64,000 nucleotides of DNA from Sandaracinaceae bacterium (lineage in GTDB: Bacteria; Myxococcota_A; Polyangia; Polyangiales; Sandaracinaceae), in contig JAHBWG010000011.1 in the NCBI GenBank assembly GCA_019637095.1, positions 87,093 through 151,092 on the forward strand. Reading direction: 5' to 3'. The translations under genes were made by a program, and so were the position numbers. Positions 1 to 10,255 of the stretch are shown here, one piece after another. Position 1 is the stretch's first letter, and every line of letters begins with the position of its first letter. The notes beneath the pieces were generated by a model. The model ran no database searches. It saw only the letters and a list, made by a program, of their open reading frames with translations, and was not told the origin of the DNA.

Positions 1-90
1 CCTTGACGTGGGACGCGGCCAGGGTGGAAAATCACGATCACGTCACGGTGTCGGTTGGGGGACCGTGATGAGCGTGTCGGAGGGGGGCCC

Positions 91-687
91 TTGTTGACAC
101 ATCGAGAGTGGGAGATCGTCGAGCACCTGCTCGACCTGGACCCTGCGTGGAGCTATCCGCGTCGCGGCGCCGAGAGGGTGGCGGAGCTCGCGGGGACGCG
201 CGCGTACCGGCTGCGGCTGCGCGACGACTTCTATCAGAGCGAGCCCGCGCCGGACGGCGAGCCTGCCTTGCGGCTCGCGCTCGCCGTCGACGGGGACCAC
301 TTCGGCGAGCTCGAGCTGCACGGGGCGCTCGTCCCGGACGGCCCGCACCTCGCCGAGCGCGGCGCGCGCCTCTTCGCGCGCGGGCTGCGCAGCGCGCGCA
401 GGCTCGAGGGCCGCACGGGGGTGCGCACGGCGGAGGAGATCCAGGCCATGCTCGCCGACACGACGCTCACGCCGCGCGAGCGCGACGTGGTCGCCCGGCT
501 GCTCTCGGGCGCGACGACGCGCGAGATGGCGTCGAGCACGGGGCTGACCGTCGCGACCATCAACACGTACCTCAAGCGCGTGTTCGGCAAGCTCGGCGTG
601 CACAGCCGGGTGGAGCTGATGGCGCGCATGACCGGGGCGAGCAGCCTGGTGTCGGCGGCCGACGAGCCCGGATCGACGCCGCCGTAG
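91..687 (+). CDS. LuxR-type helix-turn-helix transcriptional regulator
   Basis: A protein of about 198 residues with a C-terminal LuxR/GerE DNA-binding domain at roughly residues 120-182 (LTPRERDVVARLLSG, then the recognition part TVATINTYLKRVFGKLGV). The N-terminal 110 residues match no domain I recognise and could be a sensory or dimerisation region; no receiver-domain aspartate pattern is visible. The TTG at 91 is chosen because a strong purine-rich Shine-Dalgarno (GGAGGGGGG at 79-87) sits just before it; TTG at 94 or an upstream TTG at 55 are alternatives. It lies directly upstream of moaC on the same strand. Target genes are unknown. Confidence 0.8.
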   Translation: MLTHREWEIVEHLLDLDPAWSYPRRGAERVAELAGTRAYRLRLRDDFYQSEPAPDGEPALRLALAVDGDHFGELELHGALVPDGPHLAERGARLFARGLRSARRLEGRTGVRTAEEIQAMLADTTLTPRERDVVARLLSGATTREMASSTGLTVATINTYLKRVFGKLGVHSRVELMARMTGASSLVSAADEPGSTPP

Positions 688-701
688 TACGCTCAGCCGC
701 G

Positions 702-1196
702 ATGGCCGACGAGCTCACGCACCTCGACGCGCAGGGCCGCGCGCGGATGGTCGACGTCGCGCACAAGACGCCGAGCGCGCGCGAGGCCGTCGCGTCGGCG
801 CGCGTGCGCATGAGGCCCGAGACGGTCGCCGTGCTCGCCGAGGGCGCGGCGAAGAAGGGCGACGTGCTCGCGGCGGCGCGCATCGCGGGCATCGGCGCGG
901 CCAAGCGCACGCCCGAGCTCATCCCGCTCTGCCACCACGTCGCGCTCAGCTCCGTCGAGGTGCGCTTCGAGATCGAACAGAGCGCGGTGGCGATCGAGAC
1001 GATCGCGCGCGCGACGGATCGCACCGGCGTCGAGATGGAGGCGCTCGTCGCGGCGAGCGTCGCCGCGCTCACCATCTACGACATGCTCAAGGCGATCGAT
1101 CGCGCGATGAGCATCGAGCACGTACGCCTCGAGCGCAAGACGGGCGGGGCCCGCGGCGACTACGAGCGCGACGCCGGCACGGCGTCCCAGAAGTAG
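702..1196 (+). CDS. moaC: Cyclic pyranopterin monophosphate synthase MoaC
   Basis: A 164-residue protein, the usual MoaC length. MoaC works with MoaA to turn GTP into cyclic pyranopterin monophosphate in molybdenum cofactor synthesis. Visible family motifs are MVDVAHKT near the N-terminus, the KKGDVLAAARIAGI...LIPLCHHV block holding the active-site histidines, and TGVEMEALVAASVAALTIYDM near the C-terminus. The ATG at 702 is the only sensible start and follows the LuxR-type gene by 14 bp, so the two may be co-transcribed. No other moa or moe gene is present. Its last 37 bp overlap the convergent lipoprotein gene on the other strand. Confidence 0.95.
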   Translation: MADELTHLDAQGRARMVDVAHKTPSAREAVASARVRMRPETVAVLAEGAAKKGDVLAAARIAGIGAAKRTPELIPLCHHVALSSVEVRFEIEQSAVAIETIARATDRTGVEMEALVAASVAALTIYDMLKAIDRAMSIEHVRLERKTGGARGDYERDAGTASQK

Positions 1197-2359
1197 CCGC
1201 TCGAGAGGCGATCGCAGACCTGCGGGTCGGCCGCCATCGGCGCGACGTCCGACACGGTGTGCAGCACCGAGCGCACCGTCGCGCCGATGCCCGGCATGAG
1301 CGCCTCCGCCTGCGTGACGATCGCCTCGACCTCGGTCGTCGCGCCCGCGACGCCGAGCGCGAGGCCGGCGGTCGTGAGGTTCGCGCGCAGCTCGAGCCCG
1401 TCGAGGACGAGCGGCACGAGCAGCATGCCGACCGACGGGAGGGAGACCGTCCCGGGAAAGCGGACGCGCAGCCGTCCGTCGAACACGTCCCCCGGCGCGG
1501 CGGCGGCCAACGTGGCGACGGTGTCGAAGCGCTGCCCGGGCGCGAGGCGCCCGTCGCCGCCGAGCGCGGGCGCGCCGCCGCCGGGGACCGCGCCGAGGTA
1601 GAGCGCGACGTCGACCGCCTCGTCGTACGTGAGGCTGTCGACGCCCGAGACCTCGACGAGCAGGAGGAGCTCGCCGCGCGCGATGCTCGCCGCGTACGTC
1701 GCGTCGAGGCACCCGGCGGTCACGCCGCCCGGGCAGCTCGCCGGATCCATCAAGCTCTCGATGAGCCCGACGAGCCCGAGGAGCGCGTTGTCGACGCCGA
1801 CGTGGCCCGGGTCGCGCAGGCTCGTGTAGTCGGCCGCGAGCTCCTCGCACGTGGCGCCGGCCGCCGCGCCGCCGCCCGAGTCGAGCCCGTCGAGGTCGAA
1901 GCCGGCGGCCGCGCCCGCGAACGACGGCGCCGGCGCGGCCCACGCGCTGATCACGAACGTGTAGGTGGCCGGCGTCATGTCGCGCGTCAGCTCGACGGTG
2001 CGCGCGGCGTCGTCGAGCAGCGGCACGCTCGTCGCGCACGGCGGCGTCGCGCCGGCCGCGCAGCGGAAGTCACGCGGCGGGAACGTGGTCCCGGCGAGCC
2101 CCGCGTCCGACGACGCGGCGTCGGCGCCCGCGTCGTCCTCGCCCGCGTCGTCCTCGCCCGCGTCGCGCTCGCCCGCGTCGCGCTCGCCCGCGTCCATGGA
2201 CGGCGGCCCGGCGTCGCTGCCTGCGTCGAGGGTCCCACCGCCGTCGCGGTCTTCACCCGCGTCGCGCGCGACGCCGCCGTCGGTGGGGCTCTCGCCGTCG
2301 CAACCGGCGGACGAGAGCGCGAGGAGGGAGAGGAGCGCGAGCGCGCGAGTCGAGGTCAT
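1160..2359 (-). CDS. Asp-Ala-Gly-rich lipoprotein of unknown function
   Basis: A 399-residue exported protein with a lipoprotein signal peptide (ALLSLLALSSAGC, lipidation cysteine about residue 20). A low-complexity linker of DAGE/DAGD repeats follows (about residues 30-75), typical of myxobacterial surface lipoproteins and encoded by a 15-bp tandem repeat. The remaining 320 residues have several paired cysteines and alternating hydrophobic segments but no fold I recognise. The ATG at 2359 is chosen because it begins the signal peptide. The 3' end runs 37 bp into moaC on the opposite strand. Function unknown. Confidence 0.8.
   Translation of the reverse strand: MTSTRALALLSLLALSSAGCDGESPTDGGVARDAGEDRDGGGTLDAGSDAGPPSMDAGERDAGERDAGEDDAGEDDAGADAASSDAGLAGTTFPPRDFRCAAGATPPCATSVPLLDDAARTVELTRDMTPATYTFVISAWAAPAPSFAGAAAGFDLDGLDSGGGAAAGATCEELAADYTSLRDPGHVGVDNALLGLVGLIESLMDPASCPGGVTAGCLDATYAASIARGELLLLVEVSGVDSLTYDEAVDVALYLGAVPGGGAPALGGDGRLAPGQRFDTVATLAAAAPGDVFDGRLRVRFPGTVSLPSVGMLLVPLVLDGLELRANLTTAGLALGVAGATTEVEAIVTQAEALMPGIGATVRSVLHTVSDVAPMAADPQVCDRLSSGYFWDAVPASRS
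2131..2190. repeat. 15-bp coding tandem repeat (DAG linker)
   Basis: Four perfect-length 15-bp units, two of cgtcgtcctcgcccg and two of cgtcgcgctcgcccg on the plus strand. They encode the DAGED/DAGER part of the lipoprotein linker. The unit length is a multiple of three, so copy-number change would keep the frame. Confidence 0.85.
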
Positions 2360-2394
2360 GGCGATGGGCCTCGCTCTAGCACGGGCCCCGGCGC

Positions 2395-3912
2395 TCAACG
2401 ACCGCGGCGGAGCACCCGGCGCAGCGCGGCGAGCTCGTCCGCGCCCAGCTCGCGTAGCGCGACGAGCACCCCCGCGTACGCGAGCAGCCCGAGCACGAGC
2501 GCGCCGAGCGCGCCGAGCGCGTGGCCGGTCGGGATCGCGCGCGCGACCGCGAACGCCACCGCCCCCGCGGCGAGCGCGCGCGCCACGCTCGCGAGCGGCA
2601 GGAACGTCCCGTGCGCGCGCCACACCATCGCCGCGGTCGCGACGAGCGCGACGAGGGTCCCGGCGCTCGTCCCGAGCGCGGTCGCGACGAGCGCGCGCTC
2701 GAGCCCGAGCGTCGCGAGCAGCGCCCACGTCGCGCCGACCACCACCGTGAGCCCGATCGTCGCGACCGCCGCGGCGGCGCCCGGCCGCCCGGCGCCCGCC
2801 ACGATCGTCGCCCCGATGACGAACAGCGCGAAGGCGACCTGCCCGAAGACGAGGATCTCGAGGGCGCCGGCGCCCACCTGGTAGCCGGCGGGGTAGACGA
2901 AGCGCAGCACGCCCTCGGCGGCGCCCGCGATCGGCGTCGCGATCGCGAACAGCACGAGGAGCGAGAAGCGCATCGCGCCCGCGATGTAGCGGCGCGCCGC
3001 CTCCGCGTCCCCGAGCGTCGTCGCGCGCGACACGAACGGGAACACCACGAAGGTCACCGACAGGATGAGCTGGTAGGGCACGAACGCGAACGTCTGCACC
3101 GCGCGGTACACGCCGCTCAGCGCGTCGGAGACGGACGTCGGGTCGGCCTCGCCCGCGTCGGCGGCGAGCCCCGCCGCGACGTAGTGCAGGACCTGCAAGT
3201 CGATCTGCATCATCCCCTGCAGGGCGGCCTGGTAGAGCCAGATCGGCGCGAGGAAGCCGAGCAGGCTCTTCCAACCGACGCCGGGCCCGGTGCTCGCGCC
3301 CGGGCCGACGAGCGAGAGCGCGAGGAGCAGGATCGCCGTCGCCGCGACCGCGAAGCCCCCCATCGCGCCGACGGCGCCGAGCCCGAGCGCCGCGCCGCCG
3401 ACCAGCCCGATCGTGCGCAGCACCGAGAACGTCATGTCGAGCTGGGCCTGCCGCTCGAACTGCTTCCTGCCGTTCAGGTAGCCGATGAGCGCGGCGTAGA
3501 GCGCGTACGCGAAGATCACCACGGCGGCGACGCGGACCAGCGGGACGAAGGCCTCGCTGCGGAACACGTGCGTCGCCAGCCACGGCGCCGCGAGCGCGAG
3601 CGCGCTGGCGAGGCTCGCGCCGATCGCGAGCTGCAGCCCGAGCGCGCGGCGCAGGATCGCGGGCGCGCGAGCCTCGTCCTCGCTGACGAGCTTGCTCACG
3701 GTCTGCAGCGTCGAGACGATGAGCACCGCGTTGAGCATGGAGGCCGCGCCGAACGCGACCGAGAAGACGCCGAAGACCTCCTCGGAGCCGAACACGCGCG
3801 GCAACGCGAACGCGACCACGTAGGCCGTCGCGATGAAGAAGACCTTGCCGCCGGTGACCCAGAGCAGGCCGCGCCCCGCGGAGCGCGTCTCGTCCTCGCG
3901 TACGTCGGTCAC
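2395..3912 (-). CDS. Polysaccharide/lipid flippase of the MATE-like (Wzx/MurJ) superfamily
   Basis: A 505-residue multipass membrane protein with about 12-14 hydrophobic segments, beginning with the pattern RGLLWVTGGKVFFIATAYVVAFALPR seen at the N-terminus of oligosaccharide flippases (written here as overlapping parts RGLLWVTGGKVFF and ATAYVVAFALPR). Such proteins flip undecaprenyl-linked oligosaccharides to the periplasmic side of the inner membrane. Length and topology fit the polysaccharide transporter family. No glycosyltransferases are adjacent, so the substrate cannot be inferred. It stands alone between the lipoprotein and dnaK, which is divergent. Confidence 0.8.
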   Translation of the reverse strand: MTDVREDETRSAGRGLLWVTGGKVFFIATAYVVAFALPRVFGSEEVFGVFSVAFGAASMLNAVLIVSTLQTVSKLVSEDEARAPAILRRALGLQLAIGASLASALALAAPWLATHVFRSEAFVPLVRVAAVVIFAYALYAALIGYLNGRKQFERQAQLDMTFSVLRTIGLVGGAALGLGAVGAMGGFAVAATAILLLALSLVGPGASTGPGVGWKSLLGFLAPIWLYQAALQGMMQIDLQVLHYVAAGLAADAGEADPTSVSDALSGVYRAVQTFAFVPYQLILSVTFVVFPFVSRATTLGDAEAARRYIAGAMRFSLLVLFAIATPIAGAAEGVLRFVYPAGYQVGAGALEILVFGQVAFALFVIGATIVAGAGRPGAAAAVATIGLTVVVGATWALLATLGLERALVATALGTSAGTLVALVATAAMVWRAHGTFLPLASVARALAAGAVAFAVARAIPTGHALGALGALVLGLLAYAGVLVALRELGADELAALRRVLRRGR

Positions 3913-4035
3913 CGCCGCTGGCGTCTACCCCCGCGCGAGGCGCTTGACAACGAGCCCCGCGTCATGAGGGATCCCGTCGAATCTCGCGGTTGACTTGGTG
4001 CCACTCATTGCCAAGTTGTGCCGCACGAGGCGCGC

Positions 4036-4063
4036 TTGACCCCTGAGACGAGGTGGTTAGGTT
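4036..4063 (+). promoter_or_regulatory. Possible sigma-70 promoter of dnaK
   Basis: TTGACC at 4036-4041, a 16-bp spacer, and TAGGTT at 4058-4063 fit a sigma-70 promoter with a transcript start about 45 bases before the dnaK ATG. Further TTGACA and TTGACT boxes lie at 3944 and 3990. No CIRCE-type inverted repeat was seen. The assignment rests on consensus matching only. Confidence 0.4.
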
Positions 4064-4113
4064 CGGCGCCGCTCGAGGGCATACCCCCAAGAAAAGCAGA
4101 GAAGCGAGTAGTC

Positions 4114-6009
<1,896 letters not shown>

Positions 6010-6014
6010 TCTTC

Positions 6015-6037
6015 GGAGGGGCTGTTCCAGCCCCTCC
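6015..6037 (+). terminator. Hairpin terminator after dnaK
   Basis: Perfect 10-bp stem (GGAGGGGCTG / CAGCCCCTCC) around a TTC loop, starting 5 bp after the dnaK stop. There is no T-tract. An almost identical hairpin (TTG/CAA variant) lies at 10331-10353, so this is also a member of a repeat family. Confidence 0.7.
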
Positions 6038-6120
6038 CCAACAACAAGCCGTGAACCATTTGCGGAGCGAGCGGCGGGCCCTGATGACGCCTCGCGGGAG
6101 CGGAGAATGGGCCCCTCGAC

Positions 6121-6465
6121 CGACGCCCGTCGCTGCGCGACGGGCTGGTCTCGATCGCGGGGTCGGCGGCGTGCCCCCTCGGCCGACGGGCATCGCTGCG
6201 CGATGGCATGGCCTCGATCGCGGGGTCGGCGGCGTGCGCCCTCGGCCGACGGGCCTCGCTGCGCGATGGCCTGGCCTCGATCGCGGGGTCGGCGCTCGCC
6301 GACGGGCATCGCTGCGCGATGGCCTGGCCTCGATCGCGGGGTCGGCGGCGTGCCCCCTCGGCCGACGGGCCTCGCTGCGCGATGGCCTGGCCTCGATCGC
6401 GGGGTCGGCGGCGTGCCCCCTCGACCGACGGGCCTCGCTGCGCGATGGGCTGGCCTCGATCGCGC
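6121..6465. repeat. 63-bp tandem repeat with internal hairpins
   Basis: The 499-bp gap between dnaK and the carotenoid oxygenase is mostly this array. Units begin at 6121, 6184, 6247, 6300, 6363 and 6426; four are 63 bp, the third is 53 bp and the last is partial. Each carries an inverted repeat of the type GGGCATCGC/TGC/GCGATGG followed by CTGGCCTCGATCGCGGGG. Unit length is a multiple of three, which creates long but spurious open frames. The same core occurs twice at 10281-10485. Apart from this array and the terminator I see no gene in the gap. Confidence 0.9.
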
Positions 6466-6508
6466 TCCGCCGCACGAGCTCTGCGCGCGCGTGGTAGGGA
6501 TCTCTGCC

Positions 6509-7954
6509 ATGGGCGAGGTTCGCGAGTCGGAGCGGCGGTGGGCGGCGGCGTTCGAGAACGTGCCGCGCGAGCACGGGTTCGAGCCGCTGCGCGTGCAAGG
6601 GACGTTGCCCCCCGCGCTGCGCGGGACGCTCTACCGCAACGGGCCGGGGCTGATCACGCTGCTCGGGCAGCGCTACGCGCACTGGTTCGACGGCGACGGC
6701 GCGGTCAGCGCGGTGCGCTTCGCGGACGGCGCGGCGTCGGGCGCGGTGCGGGTGCTCGAGACGGCGGGGCTCGCCGAGGAGCGGGCGCGCGAGAAGCCCT
6801 ACTTCGGCGCGTACGGCACCAAGGCGCCCGGGCTCTGGAACCCGGTGCGCTCGTTCCGCGTCGCGCGCGGCACCAGCAAGAACCCCGCGAACACGAGCGT
6901 GCTCGCGTGGGCGGGGCGCCTCTTGGCGCTCTGCGAGATCGGGCGGCCCTTCGAGGTCGACCCCGCGGACCTCGCCTCGCTCGGCGAGACGGATCTCGAC
7001 GGCGTGGTCGAGGGCGCGTTCAGCGCGCACCCGCACTTCGTCGCCCAGACCGGCTACGCCTTCAACATCGGCACGCGCATCGGGCACCCGCGCGCGATCG
7101 ACCTCTTCGCGCTCCGCCCCGACGGCACCGCGGGGCGCCTCGGCCGCGTCCCGCTCGCGCTCGACACGATGATCCACGACTTCGCGGCGACCGAGCGGCA
7201 CCTCGTGATCTTCGTCGCGCCGCTCTCGCTGCGCCTCTTGCCGATGATGTTCGGCCTGCGCGCGTTCGATCAGAGCCTCGAGTGGCTCGCCGGGCGCGGG
7301 ACGGAGGTGATCGTGGTGCCGCTCGACGCGCCCGGCTCGCCGAGGCGCTTCTTCGTCGATCCGTTCTGGACCTGGCACGTGGGCAACGCGTTCGAGGTCG
7401 GCGACGGGACGATCGCGCTCGACGTGGTGCGCTACCGCGACTTCCCCTCGAGCAACGAGTGGCTCTCCCGTATCGTCAGCGGCTCCGTCGACGCCGACAC
7501 CGACGGCTACCTCGCGCGCGCGATCGTCGATCCGAAGCGCGAGTCGGTCGCGTTCACGCCGCTGCGGCCGCGCACGGGCGAGTTCCCGCGCGTGGCGCCG
7601 CGCGCCGACGGCCGCCGCCACGGCGTGCTCTACTGGACCGAGCACTCGAGCCGCGAGGTCGGCCGGTACGGGCCGCCCGACACCGTCGCGCGCGTCGAGC
7701 CCGACACGGGCGAGCTCGACGCGTTCACGTTCGCCGACGGGCACAAGCCGTCGGAGGCGGTGTTCGCGCCGCGGCCCGGCGGCGACGGCGAGCGCGACGG
7801 CTGGCTGATCACGCAGGTCTACGATCCCGGCGCGCACGCGACGTACTGGGCGGTGCTCGACGCGGCGCACGTGAGCGACGGACCGATCGCGACCGCGCAC
7901 CTCGATCACCACGTGCCGCTCAGCTTCCACGGGGCGTGGTGGCCAGCGCCTTGA
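6509..7954 (+). CDS. Carotenoid oxygenase (RPE65/CCD family)
   Basis: A 481-residue protein of the carotenoid cleavage dioxygenase family, seven-bladed beta-propellers with a non-haem Fe(II) held by four histidines. The expected ligands are visible: His174 in SAHPHF, His223 in MIHDF, His290 in WHVGNAFE and a C-terminal one in SFHGAW. Second-shell context such as LRGTLYRNGPG near residue 37 and HWFDGDG near 58 is also typical. These enzymes cut carotenoids or related stilbenoid double bonds; the substrate cannot be read from sequence. The ATG at 6509 follows the repeat array. The 3' end overlaps the convergent cupin gene by 35 bp. Confidence 0.93.
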   Translation: MGEVRESERRWAAAFENVPREHGFEPLRVQGTLPPALRGTLYRNGPGLITLLGQRYAHWFDGDGAVSAVRFADGAASGAVRVLETAGLAEERAREKPYFGAYGTKAPGLWNPVRSFRVARGTSKNPANTSVLAWAGRLLALCEIGRPFEVDPADLASLGETDLDGVVEGAFSAHPHFVAQTGYAFNIGTRIGHPRAIDLFALRPDGTAGRLGRVPLALDTMIHDFAATERHLVIFVAPLSLRLLPMMFGLRAFDQSLEWLAGRGTEVIVVPLDAPGSPRRFFVDPFWTWHVGNAFEVGDGTIALDVVRYRDFPSSNEWLSRIVSGSVDADTDGYLARAIVDPKRESVAFTPLRPRTGEFPRVAPRADGRRHGVLYWTEHSSREVGRYGPPDTVARVEPDTGELDAFTFADGHKPSEAVFAPRPGGDGERDGWLITQVYDPGAHATYWAVLDAAHVSDGPIATAHLDHHVPLSFHGAWWPAP

Positions 7955-8276
7955 TGATCAGGTAACGCAGCGGCGCCTCGCGCGAGCGGTTCGCGATCGA
8001 CAGGACCTGGCCGTGCGCGAGGTACACGAGGTCGCCTGGCCCGAGCGGCCACGGCGTGTCGTCGACGGTGGCCTCTCCGTCGCCCTCGAGGCCGAGCACG
8101 AGCTCGGGGTCGCGCTGCTGGACGTGGCGGCCGACGCTGCCGCCCGGCTCGAGCTCGCACGCGAGCACCGCGGAGAACGGCGGGGCCGCCCGCGTGAGGA
8201 GGTTGTAGACGGTGACGGTACCCTCGCCGCCGAACAGCGCGGTGCGCGCGTCGCCGGGTCCTTTGCGCAGCTCCAT
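7920..8276 (-). CDS. Small cupin-domain protein
   Basis: A 118-residue single-domain cupin. Motif 1 is recognisable as G-GSVGRHVQQRDPELVLGLEG, motif 2 as LGPGDLVYLAHGQVLSIANR, with His and Glu residues in metal-ligand positions. Such proteins can be dioxygenases, isomerases or sugar/ligand binders, so the activity is not assigned. It is convergent with the carotenoid oxygenase and overlaps its end by 35 bp. The ATG at 8276 gives a compact full-length domain. Confidence 0.8.
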   Translation of the reverse strand: MELRKGPGDARTALFGGEGTVTVYNLLTRAAPPFSAVLACELEPGGSVGRHVQQRDPELVLGLEGDGEATVDDTPWPLGPGDLVYLAHGQVLSIANRSREAPLRYLIIKALATTPRGS

Positions 8277-8315
8277 GGGGCGGAGCGTACCGCGCCAGGG
8301 ACGCGCGCGCGCACG

Positions 8316-9479
8316 TCAACGCAGCGGGAGCTCGACCACGAGCGGGCAGTGATCGCTCAGCGCCCCGAGCGCGGGAGGCGCCTCGCCGCGCGCGAGCTGG
8401 CACGTGCGCGCGCAGACGCCGGCGACCTCGACGCGCGCGGCGCCGAGCGCCGGCGCGACGAACGCGTGATCGAGCGCGACGCCGCGCCCGCGATGGATCT
8501 CGGTGCAGCCGACCTCTCCGGCGGGACGCCGCCAGCGGATCGCGGCGAGCTGCGCGTCGAGCGAGGCGCGCTCCTCCTCGCCGCCGCTCGGGCCGCCGCC
8601 CATCGGGTTGAAGTCCCCGAGCACGAGGCCGCGCGGCCAGCGCCGCGCGTGCGCGACGATCCGCGCGACGCTTCGGTCGCGGTTGGCGCGGTCGCGCGCG
8701 TGCGTGCCGCTGTCGAGGTGCACCACGAGCGCGCGGACCTCTCGGCCTCCGTACCGAAGCGTCGCCGCGAGCCCGGGCCGCAGGCGCCCGGCGCAGCCGC
8801 CGAGCGGGTTCACGTCGTCGAGCTGCTCGGGCGCGGTGAGGGTCACGCGCGTCTCGTCCCACAGCCAGCCCACGTGCTGGCGCCCGTCGCGCGGGCACTC
8901 GTCGAAGGCGCCGCGCCAGCGCCCGCCGGTGCGCGCCGAGAGGTGGCGGGTGAGCTGCTCGACGGCGGCCGCGCCGCGCTCGTGGAGCAACACCTCTTGC
9001 ACCCCTACGGCGTCGGCGCCGAGCGATCCGATCGCGCAGGCCATCCACTCGACGTCGGTCGGCCGATCGCTCGGCCCTTGGCTCGATCCGTCGGGGAACC
9101 AGCGCAGGTTCCAGCTCGCGATCCGCGCGGTGCCCGCCGCGCGCGCGGGCGGCGGCGCCGCGAGGCACGCCTCGCGCGAGGCCCAAGGCGCCGCGTCGGT
9201 GGGCGCCTCGCGCGCGACGTAGCGCGCCGAGATCCAGCCGCGCGCGCCGTCGGACGCGCGCACCTCGAGCCAGCGGCGCTCCGCGCCCCAGGCGAGCACG
9301 ACGACCTCGGCGCCGTCGGGCAGCCGGCCGCTGACCGCGCTGGCGCGCTCCTCGGGGTGGAGCGGGACGCCGTCCGCGTGCGTGGCGCGGACGCGCACGC
9401 GCTCCTGCGCCGCGGCGCCGCGCTCCGTGCACGCGGCGAGCGCGAGGAGCGCGAGCGCGAGGGCCCACCGAGGTCGCAC
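8316..9479 (-). CDS. Exported endonuclease/exonuclease/phosphatase lipoprotein with SH3-like domain
   Basis: A 387-residue protein. The N-terminus (ALALALLALAAC) is a lipoprotein signal. Residues about 28-90 resemble a bacterial SH3 domain (VRVRATHADG ... GWISARYV), often cell-wall binding. Residues about 120-385 are an endonuclease/exonuclease/phosphatase domain with RIASWNLRWF (Asn), GVQEVL (catalytic Glu), VVHLDSG (His), VLGDFNPMG (Asp/Asn) and the terminal LSDHCPLVVEL. It probably cleaves nucleic acid or phosphodiester substrates outside the cytoplasm. It is divergent from the next membrane-protein gene, with 29 bp between them. Confidence 0.85.
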   Translation of the reverse strand: MRPRWALALALLALAACTERGAAAQERVRVRATHADGVPLHPEERASAVSGRLPDGAEVVVLAWGAERRWLEVRASDGARGWISARYVAREAPTDAAPWASREACLAAPPPARAAGTARIASWNLRWFPDGSSQGPSDRPTDVEWMACAIGSLGADAVGVQEVLLHERGAAAVEQLTRHLSARTGGRWRGAFDECPRDGRQHVGWLWDETRVTLTAPEQLDDVNPLGGCAGRLRPGLAATLRYGGREVRALVVHLDSGTHARDRANRDRSVARIVAHARRWPRGLVLGDFNPMGGGPSGGEEERASLDAQLAAIRWRRPAGEVGCTEIHRGRGVALDHAFVAPALGAARVEVAGVCARTCQLARGEAPPALGALSDHCPLVVELPLR

Positions 9480-9508
9480 CCGCCGAGCATCGCATACGTG
9501 ATAGGGTC

Positions 9509-10249
9509 GTGCGCGTGCCGCGCCTCGTCGTCGTGCTGATCGCCGCGCTGGCCCTGGGCCCGGCGCGGGCGCGCGCGGACGAGCGGCCGCTCTGTCGCGA
9601 GACGCCCTCCGATGTGGAGGTGCGCGGCCGGCTCGCCCTCGTGCGCGCCTACGTGCGCGCCGAAGAGGCGCCGGCGCGGCGCTGGTACACGACCTTCCTG
9701 TTCCTGCACGGCGCGATGGCGGCGGGCTCGATCATGCTCGCCGCCTCCGGTGAGCAGAACGACGGCCAGCGCGTCGACATGACCGTCAACGCGATCTCCT
9801 CGACGCTCGCCGTGCTCACGATGATCACGGCGACCCCGCCGATGATCGGCGTCGGCGGCACCCTCGACGCGATGCCCGACGACTCGCCCGAGCAGCGCCT
9901 CGCGAAGCTCCGCGTCGCCGAGGACGCGCTGCGTCGCGAGGCCAACGCGATCGCGTTCGTCGACTCCTGGCTGCCCGCGACGGGCACCGCGCTCTACACG
10001 ACCGCCGCGTCGAGCACGCTGTTGCTCGGGTTCGATCGGCTCGGGGCCGCGTACACGACGATCTTCGGCGGCATCGTGCTCGGGCACGGCCGGCTCCTCT
10101 TGCGACCGCGCGGCACGCGCGGCCGATGGCGCGCATACCGTGACCGCTTCCCCGACGCGGCGTGCGACGAGGCGGCGGCGCCCTCCTCGGGTGCCCGCTA
10201 CGACGTGGGCCTCGTCGGCCTCGGCCTCGGCCTGACGATCCAGTTCTGA
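9509..10249 (+). CDS. Exported membrane protein of unknown function
   Basis: A 246-residue protein starting at a GTG with an N-terminal signal (VVVLIAALALGPARARA). Three or four further hydrophobic stretches follow (FLFLHGAMAAGSIML, VLTMITATPPMIG, TALYTTAASSTLLLG, TIFGGIVLG). Charged segments with a DEALRRE-type helix lie between them. No family is recognised. An alternative GTG lies 6 bp downstream. The following 366 bp to the next gene is a hairpin-rich repeat region. Confidence 0.7.
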   Translation: MRVPRLVVVLIAALALGPARARADERPLCRETPSDVEVRGRLALVRAYVRAEEAPARRWYTTFLFLHGAMAAGSIMLAASGEQNDGQRVDMTVNAISSTLAVLTMITATPPMIGVGGTLDAMPDDSPEQRLAKLRVAEDALRREANAIAFVDSWLPATGTALYTTAASSTLLLGFDRLGAAYTTIFGGIVLGHGRLLLRPRGTRGRWRAYRDRFPDAACDEAAAPSSGARYDVGLVGLGLGLTIQF

Positions 10250-10255
10250 GTCTCT

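Noticed and set aside
1259..2884. Long Arg-rich open frames antisense to genes
   Set aside because: They are shadow frames of GC-rich coding DNA, with repetitive Arg/Ala/Glu content and no family motif. The same applies to many long antisense frames across the window.
6051..6497. Protein encoded by the 63-bp repeat region
   Set aside because: The frames arise from the 63-bp periodicity, are repetitive and lack a start context.
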